64,000 bases of DNA from Lacisediminihabitans sp046156175 (GTDB lineage Bacteria > Actinomycetota > Actinomycetes > Actinomycetales > Microbacteriaceae): NCBI RefSeq assembly GCF_046156175.1, contig NZ_JAYLVL010000001.1:868001-932000 (forward strand). The letters are read 5' to 3'. The notes beneath the pieces were generated by a model. That model did not search any database. It saw nothing but the letters and a program-made list of their open reading frames with translations, and was not told where the DNA came from. Numbering within the stretch: the stretch's first letter is position 1; the number at the start of each line of letters is the position of its first letter. The translations under genes and the position numbers were made by a program. Shown here piece by piece: positions 27,249 through 36,320 of this stretch.

Positions 27249-28748
27249 CTATCGGCCCTTGGAGCGCAGCAGGTCCGCGACGCGGATCGCGTCGCCCTCC
27301 GGTGCATCGGATTTGCGGTCCGGCCGCGCGATGAACAGGTACAGCAGCCCGACACCCATCACGATCGCCAGGCCGATGAGAACGATCCAGTCGTTGAGAA
27401 ACACCCCGGAGCGCCCGGGAACGGCGAGCAGCACCATGGCGAACACTCCGTAGGCGAGAGCCGCGATGTTGATCACGAAGCCCGCGCGCCCCAGGCTGAA
27501 GGGTCCCGCCGGGCGCCATCCCTTGATCCGCTGGCGCAGGGACGCGAGTACGACCGCCTGGAACGCCACGTAGATGCCGAGAACGGCGAACGAGGTGATC
27601 TGCGTCAGCAGGCCGTCAGGCCCCACGAAGATGATCAGGCACAGGATCACCGGAATGGTGCACGCCACGATCAGGGCGTTGGTTGGCACCTTGCTGCGCG
27701 GCGAGACCTTGGCGAGCCAGCGGTGGCCGGGGATCATCCCATCCCGAGCGAAGGAGAAGAGCAGCCGGCTGGCGGCCGCCTGAAGACTCAGAACGCAGGA
27801 GAGGAACGCGGTGAGCGCCACGAGCAGGAAGATCTTCGCTCCGACATCCCCGAGGGAAGCCTGGAGGATCGCGGGGATCGGGTCGGCATCCTTGCCATCC
27901 ACGATCGACTGCAGGTCGGGAGCGGCCATGACATAGCCTCCGAACGCGAAGAGCGAGGACACTCCACCGACGAGGATGGTGAGGATCATGGCGCGCGGGA
28001 TGCGGCGGGCCGGGTCAGCAACCTCCTCCGCGACGTCGCCACAGGCTTCGAAACCGTAGAAGAGAAACAGTCCGGCGAGCGCGGCACCGAGGAATGCGAC
28101 CCCGTAAGAGCCCTTGCCCTCGACCCCCATGGAGTTGAAGAACACGCTGAATTCCTGGTGGCGCTGGAAGATCAGCAGGTACAGTCCGACCGCGATCACG
28201 CCGATGAGCTCGGCCGCGAGGCCGATACGGGCGACGCGTCCGAGCGTCTTCGTGCCGGTGAAGTTGAGGCCGAGCGCCACGATCAGGAAGACGACCGTGA
28301 GACCGAGCGTGACCGCCTTGGTCACCGGAAGACCGATGAGGCTCGCCAGGAATCCGCTGCCGAACTCAGCGACGGCGGTGATGGTGACGATCATGGCCCA
28401 GATGTAGACCCAGGCCGCCATCCACGCATATCGACGGCCCCAGAGGCGACGGGTCCAAGGATAGATCCCCCCGTGGATGGGGTACTGGGACACGACCTCG
28501 CCGAAGACGAGAGCAACGAGCATCTGCCCGCCACCCACGATCAGCAACCAGAAGATCGAGGGCGGTCCGCCCGTGGAGACGGCCAGGGCGAAGAGCGAAT
28601 ACACACCGACGAGCGGGGAGAGATAGGTGAAGCCGAGGGCGAAATTGGCCCACAGGGTCATCGATCGGTCGAACGTGTCCTCGTAGCCGAGAACAGCGAG
28701 ATGCTCGCTGTCGGATCGTTCGGAGGTGGGGGAAGAATCAGCGGGCAT
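27249..28748 (-). CDS. APC family amino acid permease
   Basis: 499-aa amino acid/polyamine/organocation permease with 12 or more transmembrane helices. Family motifs include the N-terminal NFALGFTYLSPLVGVYS and the central GAALAGLFLFYGFEACGDVAEEV, the region with the conserved Glu seen in GABA/choline-type permeases. ATG at 28748 has GGAAGG six bases upstream, giving MPADSSPTSERSD; the longer frame from 28820 adds an unrelated stretch. On the minus strand TAGATT about 70 bases upstream is a possible -10. Substrate unknown; an amine or amino acid is likely. Confidence 0.9.
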   Translation of the reverse strand: MPADSSPTSERSDSEHLAVLGYEDTFDRSMTLWANFALGFTYLSPLVGVYSLFALAVSTGGPPSIFWLLIVGGGQMLVALVFGEVVSQYPIHGGIYPWTRRLWGRRYAWMAAWVYIWAMIVTITAVAEFGSGFLASLIGLPVTKAVTLGLTVVFLIVALGLNFTGTKTLGRVARIGLAAELIGVIAVGLYLLIFQRHQEFSVFFNSMGVEGKGSYGVAFLGAALAGLFLFYGFEACGDVAEEVADPARRIPRAMILTILVGGVSSLFAFGGYVMAAPDLQSIVDGKDADPIPAILQASLGDVGAKIFLLVALTAFLSCVLSLQAAASRLLFSFARDGMIPGHRWLAKVSPRSKVPTNALIVACTIPVILCLIIFVGPDGLLTQITSFAVLGIYVAFQAVVLASLRQRIKGWRPAGPFSLGRAGFVINIAALAYGVFAMVLLAVPGRSGVFLNDWIVLIGLAIVMGVGLLYLFIARPDRKSDAPEGDAIRVADLLRSKGR

Positions 28749-28892
28749 TGTTACCTTCCAGCCTTCTTTGTGAAGCACCACGATCGGCAGTGATCGCAGC
28801 ATCCTCACAGGGTGAGACACAATCTAGCGGGACGGCTGCCACGCCATCGACCGCCCGATGCGGCGATTCTCCCGTTCCACTCGTCGAATCAC

Positions 28893-28910
28893 CGTTTCGA
28901 AATTGAAACG
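28893..28910. promoter_or_regulatory. Small palindrome upstream of the APC gene
   Basis: CGTTTC-GAAATT-GAAACG is an exact 6-base inverted repeat with a 6-base centre in the 213-base spacer between the transglutaminase gene stop (28962) and the APC start. It could be an operator for the APC promoter or part of the terminator of the upstream operon; nothing decides between them. The rest of the spacer shows no gene. Confidence 0.35.
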
Positions 28911-28961
28911 AGGGCCTGAACGAGAGTCACGACGGGCGACTGCGGGGGCCACAGCGGCCGG

Positions 28962-31298
28962 TCAGTCCCCGATGCGAGCAGCTCGGCGAATCCGATCCCA
29001 GGCGGATGCCGGCACCAGCACGGCACGAAGGCGACGCCCGCGGTCGGCGGAGGACCGGAGATCTCCGATGACCCTCCGCAGGTCATTCGCCAGCGACGCT
29101 GAACCGGTGAGCACCGTGCTCCTCGCCTGTCCGTAGCTCTCGCTCTCCACGGCGGCCCTCACCCGGTCGATGGGGTCGCGGGATGCACCGCCAATGGACA
29201 GGGCGAACATTTCGGCCGCGTCGCGCGGGGTCGCCGTTTCGGGGATATCGATACCGAGGTCGGTGGCCGTGTCGAACATCTCGTGCCAGGCCGTCAGCGC
29301 CGTCGCACCGCCCGCGGCGAGGCTCCGCAGACGGCGTCGGCGCACCATCGCCCGGAAGGCGGCGGGCACCAGCCCCAGCGCCACGACGACCACGAGGGCA
29401 AGCACCAACCACAACCAGGTGCCCACCGCAGCGGCCCGCGCCGCCGCGGGGCTCGCCTGCGCGGTCTGTTCCGGGGCGAGGGGTGCGGCCGAAGAGGACG
29501 GGCGGGCTGTTGCGCTCGCCGAGGGCGCCGGAGTGGCCGTGTTCACCGGTGTCGGGACATCCGGGGACGCGATGTCCGCATACGCGGGCACTTCACCCCG
29601 ACCGACGGTCGGCTCGAACCGGGTCCAGCCGATGCCCTCGAAGTAGAGTTCCGGCCAGGCGTGGAGGTCGTGAGTGGTGACCGTGAACGCCGTGCGCCCG
29701 TTCTGCCGCTCCGGGAGTTCGGCACCAGGCAGGAAGCCGACGGCGATGCGGGACGGGATGGCGAGGCTGCGGGCCATCACCGCCATCGCCGAGGCGAAGT
29801 GGATGCAATATCCCTCCTTCGCCTTGAGGAACGCCGCGATCACGGTCATCCCGGTGCCGTCGTAGCCCTGGTCGACCGGCGCGGTCTCGGAGTACTGGAA
29901 GTCGCCGTCACGGAAGAACCCCTGCAGGAGCAGTGCCTTCTCGTAGTTGCTTGTGGCACCACCGGCCACCTCGTTCGCGGTATCCGCGATGACCTTCGGC
30001 ATGCCGGCAGGGAGGGCGAGGAACCGCTCGAAGCCGGCGGGAACGGTCGTTCCGGCGCTCGCGAGCTGGGCCGGCGTGGGGGCGATGACGAGGCTCGTCG
30101 CGCGATAGGTCTCGTAGGAGGAGTCACGATCGGGGCTCTTCACCGCGAGGCCGTCCGAGTCCCAGAACCAGTTTCCGTCCAGTCCGCCGATGCTCGAGGT
30201 GGGGTAAGGCAGCGGCAACCACGGGCTGGTGAGACTGCCCACGTCCACGAACACCTGGTCCTCGGTGGTGGAGACATCGGGCGAGAGTCCGGGCGGGGCG
30301 CCGATCGCATCCGTCGTGTTCGCCGAGCGCTGGCGGAAGGCATCCGGTGCCCAATCGGAGCCGCTGAAGTCCTGCAGGCTGACCAGTCGCAGGTACTGGG
30401 CGGTGCCCGATTCGGTGGAGTAGCCGAGCACCGTCCGCTCGACGTCCTGCCGCAGGTTCTGCCCGAGCGAGAGCACTGGATTGACCCCCGAGCTGAAGCC
30501 GGTGCCATTCGTGTTCTGCGCCGGGCTCACCTCCGGCAGCAGCAGCGGCGCCACGAGCGCCCCGACCACCACTGTCGCCGCGAGTCCGATCGTTAGTGCG
30601 GTCTGCCGGCGAGCGGCGGAGGCTCGAAGCAGCAGAAGGTAGGCGAGCGCCGCGAGCACGAAGACGATCGGATCGGTGATGTCGATGGAGACGGCGCTCG
30701 GCACAGCCAGGAGGACGAGCAGCGGGGCACCCGCCAGCGCGGGCGCGCGAAGGGTGTTCGCGAGCACGTCGGCCACGATGGTGAGGGCGCCGACGCCGAG
30801 ACAGAGCAGGAACATGATGGACGGCACCGCCGTCGCCGGGAGGGACTGCCGGGCGATCGAGAAGTTGCCCGCCTCGATGAGCTGTTGGAACGCCGTCCAC
30901 GACGCACCGGTCGGGATGATGCCCAGGATCGCCGTCGAGGGGACGAAGACCACCGTGACGGCGAGCAGCATCACGACGGCAGAGACCACCGGAGGAAGTA
31001 TGCGGCGAAAGTCGGTCGCGCCGGCGACGGTGGACGCCGCCGGCAGGAGGCGCCGCACGATCGCCGCGCTGGCGAGCAGCACCATGCACAGAAGCGCGAG
31101 TTCGAACCACCAGGCGACCCCGTCGAGAATCACGTGCAGTCCTGCGATGGTCACCAGTAGCGCGAGAAGGAGAGCGCCACTCGTGCGCAGCTCCGCGGAA
31201 CGCGCGGCCAGGGCCACCGGTGTCAGCGCCGCGGGGCGTCGTGGCGCTCCGGGGGGCGCACTGCGCGCGGGGCGAGTGGCCAGGTCAGGGCCGCTCAT
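28962..31298 (-). CDS. Transglutaminase-like membrane protein (DUF3488/TgpA type), catalytic residues intact
   Basis: 778-aa protein with six to seven N-terminal transmembrane helices (residues about 25-225), a large extracytoplasmic transglutaminase-like domain, a Pro/Ser/Ala-rich linker, one further helix (TWLWLVLALVVVVALGLVPA) and a cytoplasmic C-terminal DUF4129-like tail. The catalytic Cys is present in KEGYCIHFASAMAVMARS and the His in THDLHAWPELYFEGIGW, so it may be active. It is the last gene of a MoxR-DUF58-TgpA operon and overlaps the DUF58 gene by 14 bases. The operon type is linked to cell-envelope assembly or protease-like maturation; the exact role is unknown. Confidence 0.9.
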   Translation of the reverse strand: MSGPDLATRPARSAPPGAPRRPAALTPVALAARSAELRTSGALLLALLVTIAGLHVILDGVAWWFELALLCMVLLASAAIVRRLLPAASTVAGATDFRRILPPVVSAVVMLLAVTVVFVPSTAILGIIPTGASWTAFQQLIEAGNFSIARQSLPATAVPSIMFLLCLGVGALTIVADVLANTLRAPALAGAPLLVLLAVPSAVSIDITDPIVFVLAALAYLLLLRASAARRQTALTIGLAATVVVGALVAPLLLPEVSPAQNTNGTGFSSGVNPVLSLGQNLRQDVERTVLGYSTESGTAQYLRLVSLQDFSGSDWAPDAFRQRSANTTDAIGAPPGLSPDVSTTEDQVFVDVGSLTSPWLPLPYPTSSIGGLDGNWFWDSDGLAVKSPDRDSSYETYRATSLVIAPTPAQLASAGTTVPAGFERFLALPAGMPKVIADTANEVAGGATSNYEKALLLQGFFRDGDFQYSETAPVDQGYDGTGMTVIAAFLKAKEGYCIHFASAMAVMARSLAIPSRIAVGFLPGAELPERQNGRTAFTVTTHDLHAWPELYFEGIGWTRFEPTVGRGEVPAYADIASPDVPTPVNTATPAPSASATARPSSSAAPLAPEQTAQASPAAARAAAVGTWLWLVLALVVVVALGLVPAAFRAMVRRRRLRSLAAGGATALTAWHEMFDTATDLGIDIPETATPRDAAEMFALSIGGASRDPIDRVRAAVESESYGQARSTVLTGSASLANDLRRVIGDLRSSADRGRRLRAVLVPASAWDRIRRAARIGD

Positions 31299-32709
31299 CC
31301 CGGGCCTCCCGTTCGAAGAGAATCGACGTGTTCGTGTCGCGATCGGAGCGGGCGGGAGCGTCCTGGTGCGCGCCGAGTGCCAACCAGGCGCTCTCGATCG
31401 AGTCGTCGGACCGCACGGTCACGCACAACCAACCGGCCTCGGTGAGGGTGCGCTCGAGGGCGAGCTGCCGGGGTGCGACGAGGAAGGCGACTGCGAGGTC
31501 GAAGGCGTGGCGCTGAGCCGCGAGCCGCTCGACCGTCGCGGAGTCGATATCCGACACTACGGCGAATACCGAGCCCTGTGAGCGATCCGGTCGTTGTACT
31601 CCGCGCAGCAGCGAGAGCTCCTCGGGGGGTTCGTTGCTCAGCGAGACCGACGCGAGACTCTCCAGGAATTCGTCCGGATGCTCCGGGGAGGCCAGTTGCG
31701 CCGGGGCGGTCTCGATCACCTGCACGAGAAACCCGGTACGCGCGAGATGCACCCCGAGCGAGGCCGTGAAGGTCACCGCCCACTCGAAGGCGTCGCTGCG
31801 CAGTGTGTCACCGTCCTCGACCCTTTCGGTGTCCCGATAGTGCGCGAGCCTGGTGTCGAGCAGGATGCGCGCCTCGGCATGGCTGCGCTGTTCCTCCTGG
31901 CGCACCATCAGCTGCCCGGAGTGCGCAGAGGCACGCCAGTGCACGCGCCGCAGGGCATCGCCTCGACGGTATTCGCGGGTCATCAGGTCGTCCTCGCCAC
32001 CGAGCGCCCGCCTCTGCAGCATCCGGGTGGGGCCCTCATCGGCCGAGATGGAGACGACCCCGTCCGCGAGCGGCACGAGAGCCGGAGTCACCGTGAGGGT
32101 TTCCGCGGCTCCCGCCACGAGGGCTCCGTCGGCCAGGCCGAAGGGGTCCGCGAAGTCCACGAGCATCGGACCGAGCTCGAACACCCCGCGGCTGGGCGGG
32201 GTGACTTCGTACCGGAACAACACGCTCGATCCGCGCCCGGCGAACCGGGGACCGCTCGGCAGAAGGGCCGGCAGTCGCGCCGGCTCGGTTGCATAGGGCG
32301 ACCACGGCCAGGAGTCACGCCAATTCGCCTCGGTCGTAGTGGAGGCGGATTGGTTGCCGACCCTGAGATCCGCCATGGTGGGGTGCCCGGCGCTCACCAC
32401 CGCGGGAGAGAAGGAACGACGCACCGAGAGCCGCATGCGTCGGAAGCGCACGAAGGCGAGCGCGAGAAGGGGAAGCAGCGCGAGGAAGCAGCCCAAGTAC
32501 AGGAGTTCGCGACGACCCGCCCAGTAGGAGGCGGGGATGGCGAGCGCACCGCACACCAGCAGCACCCAGCCGCGCCGGGTGAGACGGGCGATGCGTCGGG
32601 CCACCGCCGGTCCGCGGGAGGCGCCGATCCTTGTGAGGGCTCGCGCGGCGGCTCTCGACGCGGGAGCCGACCTCGTCCCCGCACTGGGACTGTTGCTGCG
32701 ACCCGGCAT
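31285..32709 (-). CDS. DUF58 domain protein (MoxR partner)
   Basis: 474-aa membrane protein. Two N-terminal helices (GWVLLVCGALAIPASYWAG and LLYLGCFLALLPLLALAF, residues about 48-90) are followed by a soluble region with the DUF58 hallmark REYRRGDALRRVHWRASAHS. DUF58 proteins have a von Willebrand factor A-like fold and work with MoxR AAA+ ATPases. It starts 8 bases after the MoxR stop. A second DUF58 gene lies at 53600-54883. Confidence 0.92.
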   Translation of the reverse strand: MPGRSNSPSAGTRSAPASRAAARALTRIGASRGPAVARRIARLTRRGWVLLVCGALAIPASYWAGRRELLYLGCFLALLPLLALAFVRFRRMRLSVRRSFSPAVVSAGHPTMADLRVGNQSASTTTEANWRDSWPWSPYATEPARLPALLPSGPRFAGRGSSVLFRYEVTPPSRGVFELGPMLVDFADPFGLADGALVAGAAETLTVTPALVPLADGVVSISADEGPTRMLQRRALGGEDDLMTREYRRGDALRRVHWRASAHSGQLMVRQEEQRSHAEARILLDTRLAHYRDTERVEDGDTLRSDAFEWAVTFTASLGVHLARTGFLVQVIETAPAQLASPEHPDEFLESLASVSLSNEPPEELSLLRGVQRPDRSQGSVFAVVSDIDSATVERLAAQRHAFDLAVAFLVAPRQLALERTLTEAGWLCVTVRSDDSIESAWLALGAHQDAPARSDRDTNTSILFEREARDERP

Positions 32710-32717
32710 GGTGCGGG

Positions 32718-33734
32718 TCAGGCCGGGCCCACGGCACCGAGGGGCACCGGGGTCGCGGCGACGATGCGCGAGATGATGTCGGCGACGGCTCCCGTTGCGA
32801 AGGGATTTCCGTTGCCAGAGACTCGATTCGTCGGAATGAGCCGATGACCCATCACCGCGACGGCGAGGGCATCGATGTCATCCGGAAGTACGAATTCCCG
32901 TCCATCGAGGGCCGCGCGCGCCTTTGCCGCCCGCACCAGTTGAAGTGTCGCCCGCGGGCTCGCGCCGAGCCGGAGGTCGCGGTCCTGCCTGGTGGCCTGC
33001 GCGATGCTCACCGCATACTGCTCGACGGCCGTCGAGACGAAGACGTTGCGCACCGTCGCGATCATGGCGATCAACTGCACTGTGGAGACGACGGGCTGCA
33101 GGTCGCCGAGCGGGCTCGCGGACTCCCGGGTTCGCAGCATCTTGAGCTCGGCCGCCTCATCCGGGTAGCCCATGGAGATGCGCGCCATGAAGCGGTCGCG
33201 CTGTGCCTCGGGGAGCGGGTAGGTCCCCTCCATCTCCACGGGGTTCTGGGTGGCGATGACCGTGAAGGGTGAGGCGAGGATACTGGTGGATCCGTCCACC
33301 GTCACCTGGCCCTCTTCCATGCTCTCCAGCAGAGCACTCTGGGTCTTCGGGCTCGCGCGGTTGATCTCGTCACCGATCACGATGTTGGCGAAGATCGGCC
33401 CGGGTTTGAACTCGAACTCCCGCTCGACCTGGTTGTAGATCGACACCCCGGTGATGTCCGAGGGGAGCAGGTCGGGGGTGAACTGGATGCGGTTGACCGT
33501 GCAGTCGACGGATTTCGCGAGCGCCCGCGCCAGCATCGTCTTACCGACTCCGGGCACATCCTCGATCAGCAGGTGCCCCTCGGCGAGCAGCACGGTGAGG
33601 GCCGTCTGCACGGCATCCCTCTTGCCATCGATGACCGTTTCGATGCTGCGGATGATTTCGGTGGAGTTGCGGTAGAAGTCGTCCAGTCGCATCGTGCTGT
33701 CGGTGCTGTTGCTGCTCAAGTCGTTGGTCGTCAT
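32718..33734 (-). CDS. MoxR family AAA+ ATPase
   Basis: 338-aa chaperone-like ATPase. Walker A is EDVPGVGKTMLARALA, Walker B is IVIGDEINRASPKTQSALLE, sensor 1 is VIATQNPVEMEGTYPLPEAQ, and the C-terminal lid holds GASPRATLQLVRAAKARAAL. It probably remodels the DUF58 partner encoded next. The ATG at 33734 was chosen over an in-frame upstream start at 33800; there is no strong ribosome site for either. It diverges from cofD. Confidence 0.95.
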   Translation of the reverse strand: MTTNDLSSNSTDSTMRLDDFYRNSTEIIRSIETVIDGKRDAVQTALTVLLAEGHLLIEDVPGVGKTMLARALAKSVDCTVNRIQFTPDLLPSDITGVSIYNQVEREFEFKPGPIFANIVIGDEINRASPKTQSALLESMEEGQVTVDGSTSILASPFTVIATQNPVEMEGTYPLPEAQRDRFMARISMGYPDEAAELKMLRTRESASPLGDLQPVVSTVQLIAMIATVRNVFVSTAVEQYAVSIAQATRQDRDLRLGASPRATLQLVRAAKARAALDGREFVLPDDIDALAVAVMGHRLIPTNRVSGNGNPFATGAVADIISRIVAATPVPLGAVGPA

Positions 33735-33886
33735 GTGCTTCGCTGGTCCCGCCCGCTCTTCGCCATATCTTTCGCGAGTCTGCCAGACCCGTACTGACAC
33801 TCGGTCACTTGTCTAGCGAATACTCAGGCGCCATCGACCTGGCGCACAGGCGCTTCGGCTCGTCCGGTCGGGCTAGCGTTGACACC

Positions 33887-34864
33887 GTGAAAATTACCGT
33901 ACTCTCCGGAGGCGTCGGCGGCGCCCGCTTTCTTCGCGGCCTGCGTCACCATCTGCGCCACGCCCTTCCCGACGGATCGGGGGGCACGACCGCAGAGGTC
34001 ACCGCCGTGGTGAACACCGGCGACGACATGTGGCTCAACAGCTTGCGCATCACCCCCGACCTCGACTCCATCATGTACACCCTTGCGGGCGCGAACGACG
34101 AGGTGCGCGGGTGGGGCCGCATCGGTGAGACCGAGCGCGTGAGCGCCGAGCTCACCGCCTATGGGATCGGATGGCCGTGGTTCACTCTCGGCGACCTCGA
34201 CCTCGGCACCCACATCACCAGGACCCATTACCTGCGCACCGGCCTGCCCCTCAGCGAGGCGACGGCGCGCATCACCGCCCGCTGGAACCTGGGGGTCAGT
34301 CTTCTTCCGGTGACGGACGACGAGGTCGAAACCCAGGTGGTGACCGACGACGGAACGATGCACTTCCAGGAGTGGTGGACGCGTCACCGGGCGTCACTGA
34401 CGGCGCGCCGGTTCGAGCAGCAGAACGTGAGCACCGCGACTCCCGCCCCCGGTGTGCTGGAGGCGATCGCACACGCCGATGTCATCCTCGTCGCCCCGTC
34501 GAACCCGGTCGTGTCGATCGGCACCATCCTGGGCATCCCGGGCATTCGTGCCGCCCTGGTCGAGACATCCGCCCCCATCGTCGGTGTGTCGCCGATCATC
34601 GCGGGCTCCGTCGTGCGGGGAATGGCGGATGCCTGCCTCACCGCGATCGGGGTGCAGACCTCCGCGGAGGCGGTCGCGCTGCACTACGGAGCGCGTGACT
34701 CCGGGGGGCTCCTCGACGCGTGGCTCGTCGACGAGACGGATGCCGAGTCGGCAGCCGCGCTCTCCGCGTCCGGCATCGCCACGACAGCGGTGCCGCTCTG
34801 GATGCGCGACCTCGACTCGAGCGCGCAGGTCGCCGCCGATGCCCTGTCCGCAGCCCCGCGCTGA
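33887..34864 (+). CDS. cofD: 2-phospho-L-lactate transferase (CofD/FbiA), F420 biosynthesis
   Basis: 325-aa enzyme that joins the phospholactyl or phosphoenolpyruvyl-GDP intermediate to the deazaflavin Fo to make (dehydro-)F420-0. The start VKITVLSGGVGGARFLRGL contains the conserved substrate loop, followed by VVNTGDDMWLNSLRITPDLDSIMYTLAG, a diagnostic CofD stretch. The GTG at 33887 is preceded by TAGCGT six bases upstream, a -10-like box, so a leaderless transcript is likely; a longer frame from 33809 lacks family support. It converges on cofC 9 bases downstream. Fo synthase (FbiC) is not in the window. Confidence 0.95.
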   Translation: MKITVLSGGVGGARFLRGLRHHLRHALPDGSGGTTAEVTAVVNTGDDMWLNSLRITPDLDSIMYTLAGANDEVRGWGRIGETERVSAELTAYGIGWPWFTLGDLDLGTHITRTHYLRTGLPLSEATARITARWNLGVSLLPVTDDEVETQVVTDDGTMHFQEWWTRHRASLTARRFEQQNVSTATPAPGVLEAIAHADVILVAPSNPVVSIGTILGIPGIRAALVETSAPIVGVSPIIAGSVVRGMADACLTAIGVQTSAEAVALHYGARDSGGLLDAWLVDETDAESAAALSASGIATTAVPLWMRDLDSSAQVAADALSAAPR

Positions 34865-34873
34865 GCATCCGCT

Positions 34874-35575
34874 CTAGAGGTTCGCGCCCAGCACACCGGC
34901 GGTGCGAGCGCCGAGTCGACCCTCGAGCAGCGCAAGGGCGTCGGCGGAATCGACATCGTTCCGCAGCCCGGAGGAGGAAGATACCTCGAGCGGCATATAT
35001 CCCACTGCGCGATGCGCGGCGCTCGATCCTCGTCCGAAGGCCGGAGCATGGGTGGCGCCGTAGACGGCCGTGATAAGCGCCGTCCCCTCGCCGGCGGCAT
35101 CCTCCACCATCGCGAGCGGATGGGCGCAGGCGGCCGTGAGAGCCGCTGACAGTTCGGCCGGGGTGAGGGCGGGCAGGTCTCCGAGAAGCACCGCGATCCC
35201 CCGGCCCGGTTCGGTCATCTCCGTCGCGATCGATATCCCGAGGTCGATGGCGGAGGCGAGCCCATCCGGCTCCTGCACGATCACGAAGGCCCCGAGATCG
35301 TCGAACACGGCCGACGCCTCGACGGTGGTGACGACGAGCACCCCCGCCACTCCGTCCGCGTCCATCGCTGCCGCGACGGTGTCGGCGGCCATGGCGAGGG
35401 CGAGCGCCGAATGATCGCCGGGGCCGAATCGGGACTTGGCCTGGCTCGTGCCCTTCACCGGCACCACGACGACCCACTCGGTGGTCGGCTGACCGGCTGA
35501 TCCCCCCGACCCGGATTTGCGGATGCCCGTGCTGGTCGGGCGCCGCCCACCCGCCGGTCCCGGCGCGCTACTCAC
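34874..35575 (-). CDS. cofC: Phospholactate/phosphoenolpyruvate guanylyltransferase (CofC/FbiD)
   Basis: 233-aa nucleotidyltransferase that activates 2-phospholactate or phosphoenolpyruvate with GTP for CofD. Motifs are VVVPVKGTSQAKSRFGPG (nucleotide-binding Lys/Ser loop), VLVVTTVEA and IAVLLGDLPALTPAEL (the metal-binding Asp). The GTG at 35575 overlaps the cofE 3' end by 8 bases and yields a protein with a Gly/Pro-rich lead of about 28 residues before the fold. It is transcribed with cofE and the LLM gene, opposite to cofD. Confidence 0.92.
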   Translation of the reverse strand: MSSAPGPAGGRRPTSTGIRKSGSGGSAGQPTTEWVVVVPVKGTSQAKSRFGPGDHSALALAMAADTVAAAMDADGVAGVLVVTTVEASAVFDDLGAFVIVQEPDGLASAIDLGISIATEMTEPGRGIAVLLGDLPALTPAELSAALTAACAHPLAMVEDAAGEGTALITAVYGATHAPAFGRGSSAAHRAVGYMPLEVSSSSGLRNDVDSADALALLEGRLGARTAGVLGANL

Positions 35576-36320
35576 CCGTCGCAGCCCTTCCGGCTTCGAA
35601 ACCCTGGCTCCACGCCTCGTCGGTACCGAGCCGGAACATGTCGTTCGCGGCCGGACGCACCAGGGACCGCGCCCCTTCGGCATCCTCCGCCAGCAGGTGA
35701 GAGAGCCCCCGGACCACCGCGACCGGCAAGCCGCCGCTCTTGCGTTTGACGAGGTCTGCCGCGGAAGCGATCTCATCCCCCGTCGCCGGCAGCGTCACAT
35801 CGAGCCGCCGCCCCTGAGTGTCGAGCGTGCCGCGAAGATCGTCGAGCACCCGAACACCGCTCGCGCCGATGGCCACATCGGTCTGGCCTTCCCGCCAGGC
35901 GCGGCCGAGCGTATCGGTGATGATCACCCCGAGGCGCACGGCGAAGCGGCTCTCGAGCGCGATGCGCAGGCGAAGGGCCGAGGCATCCGGGTCGACAGGC
36001 AGCAGCAGCACGGTGCCCTCCGGCGTGTTCGAGGCATCCACGCCCGCCGCCGCCGCGACGATACCGAGACGATTCTCCACAATGCGCGTCACGCCGCCGG
36101 GATGGCTCCGAGTCGCCACAACGCGCACCGTCTCGTCGGTGATCGCTTGCTCGCGGTCGGCCGCGCGCACGAAGCGACCCTCCGCTTTCGACACGATCTT
36201 CGAGGTCACGGCGAGGATGTCGCCCTCTTCGAGCGTGCCGGCGAGACCCCCGATGATCGCCGCGAGGTCGTCCCCCGCCACGATCTCGGGGATCCCCTCT
36301 ATCGCCCACACCGTGAGCAT
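35568..36320 (-). CDS. cofE: F420-0:gamma-L-glutamate ligase (CofE), single-domain form
   Basis: 250-aa enzyme that adds glutamate residues to F420-0. Motifs are LEEGDILAVTSKIVSKAEGR, VEDRLGI-like VENRLGIVAAAAGVDASN, VIITDTLGRAWREGQTDVAIG and DEIASAADLVKRKSGGLP. It ends near where the ligase domain ends, so the C-terminal nitroreductase-like domain of bifunctional mycobacterial FbiB, which reduces dehydro-F420-0, is absent. The ATG at 36320 overlaps the LLM gene stop by 1 base. Confidence 0.94.
   Translation of the reverse strand: MLTVWAIEGIPEIVAGDDLAAIIGGLAGTLEEGDILAVTSKIVSKAEGRFVRAADREQAITDETVRVVATRSHPGGVTRIVENRLGIVAAAAGVDASNTPEGTVLLLPVDPDASALRLRIALESRFAVRLGVIITDTLGRAWREGQTDVAIGASGVRVLDDLRGTLDTQGRRLDVTLPATGDEIASAADLVKRKSGGLPVAVVRGLSHLLAEDAEGARSLVRPAANDMFRLGTDEAWSQGFEAGRAATGE

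Noticed and set aside
27234..28793. Rightward open frame of 519 codons opposite the APC permease
   Set aside because: Charged, repetitive composition mirroring the membrane protein on the other strand; no start signal or domain.
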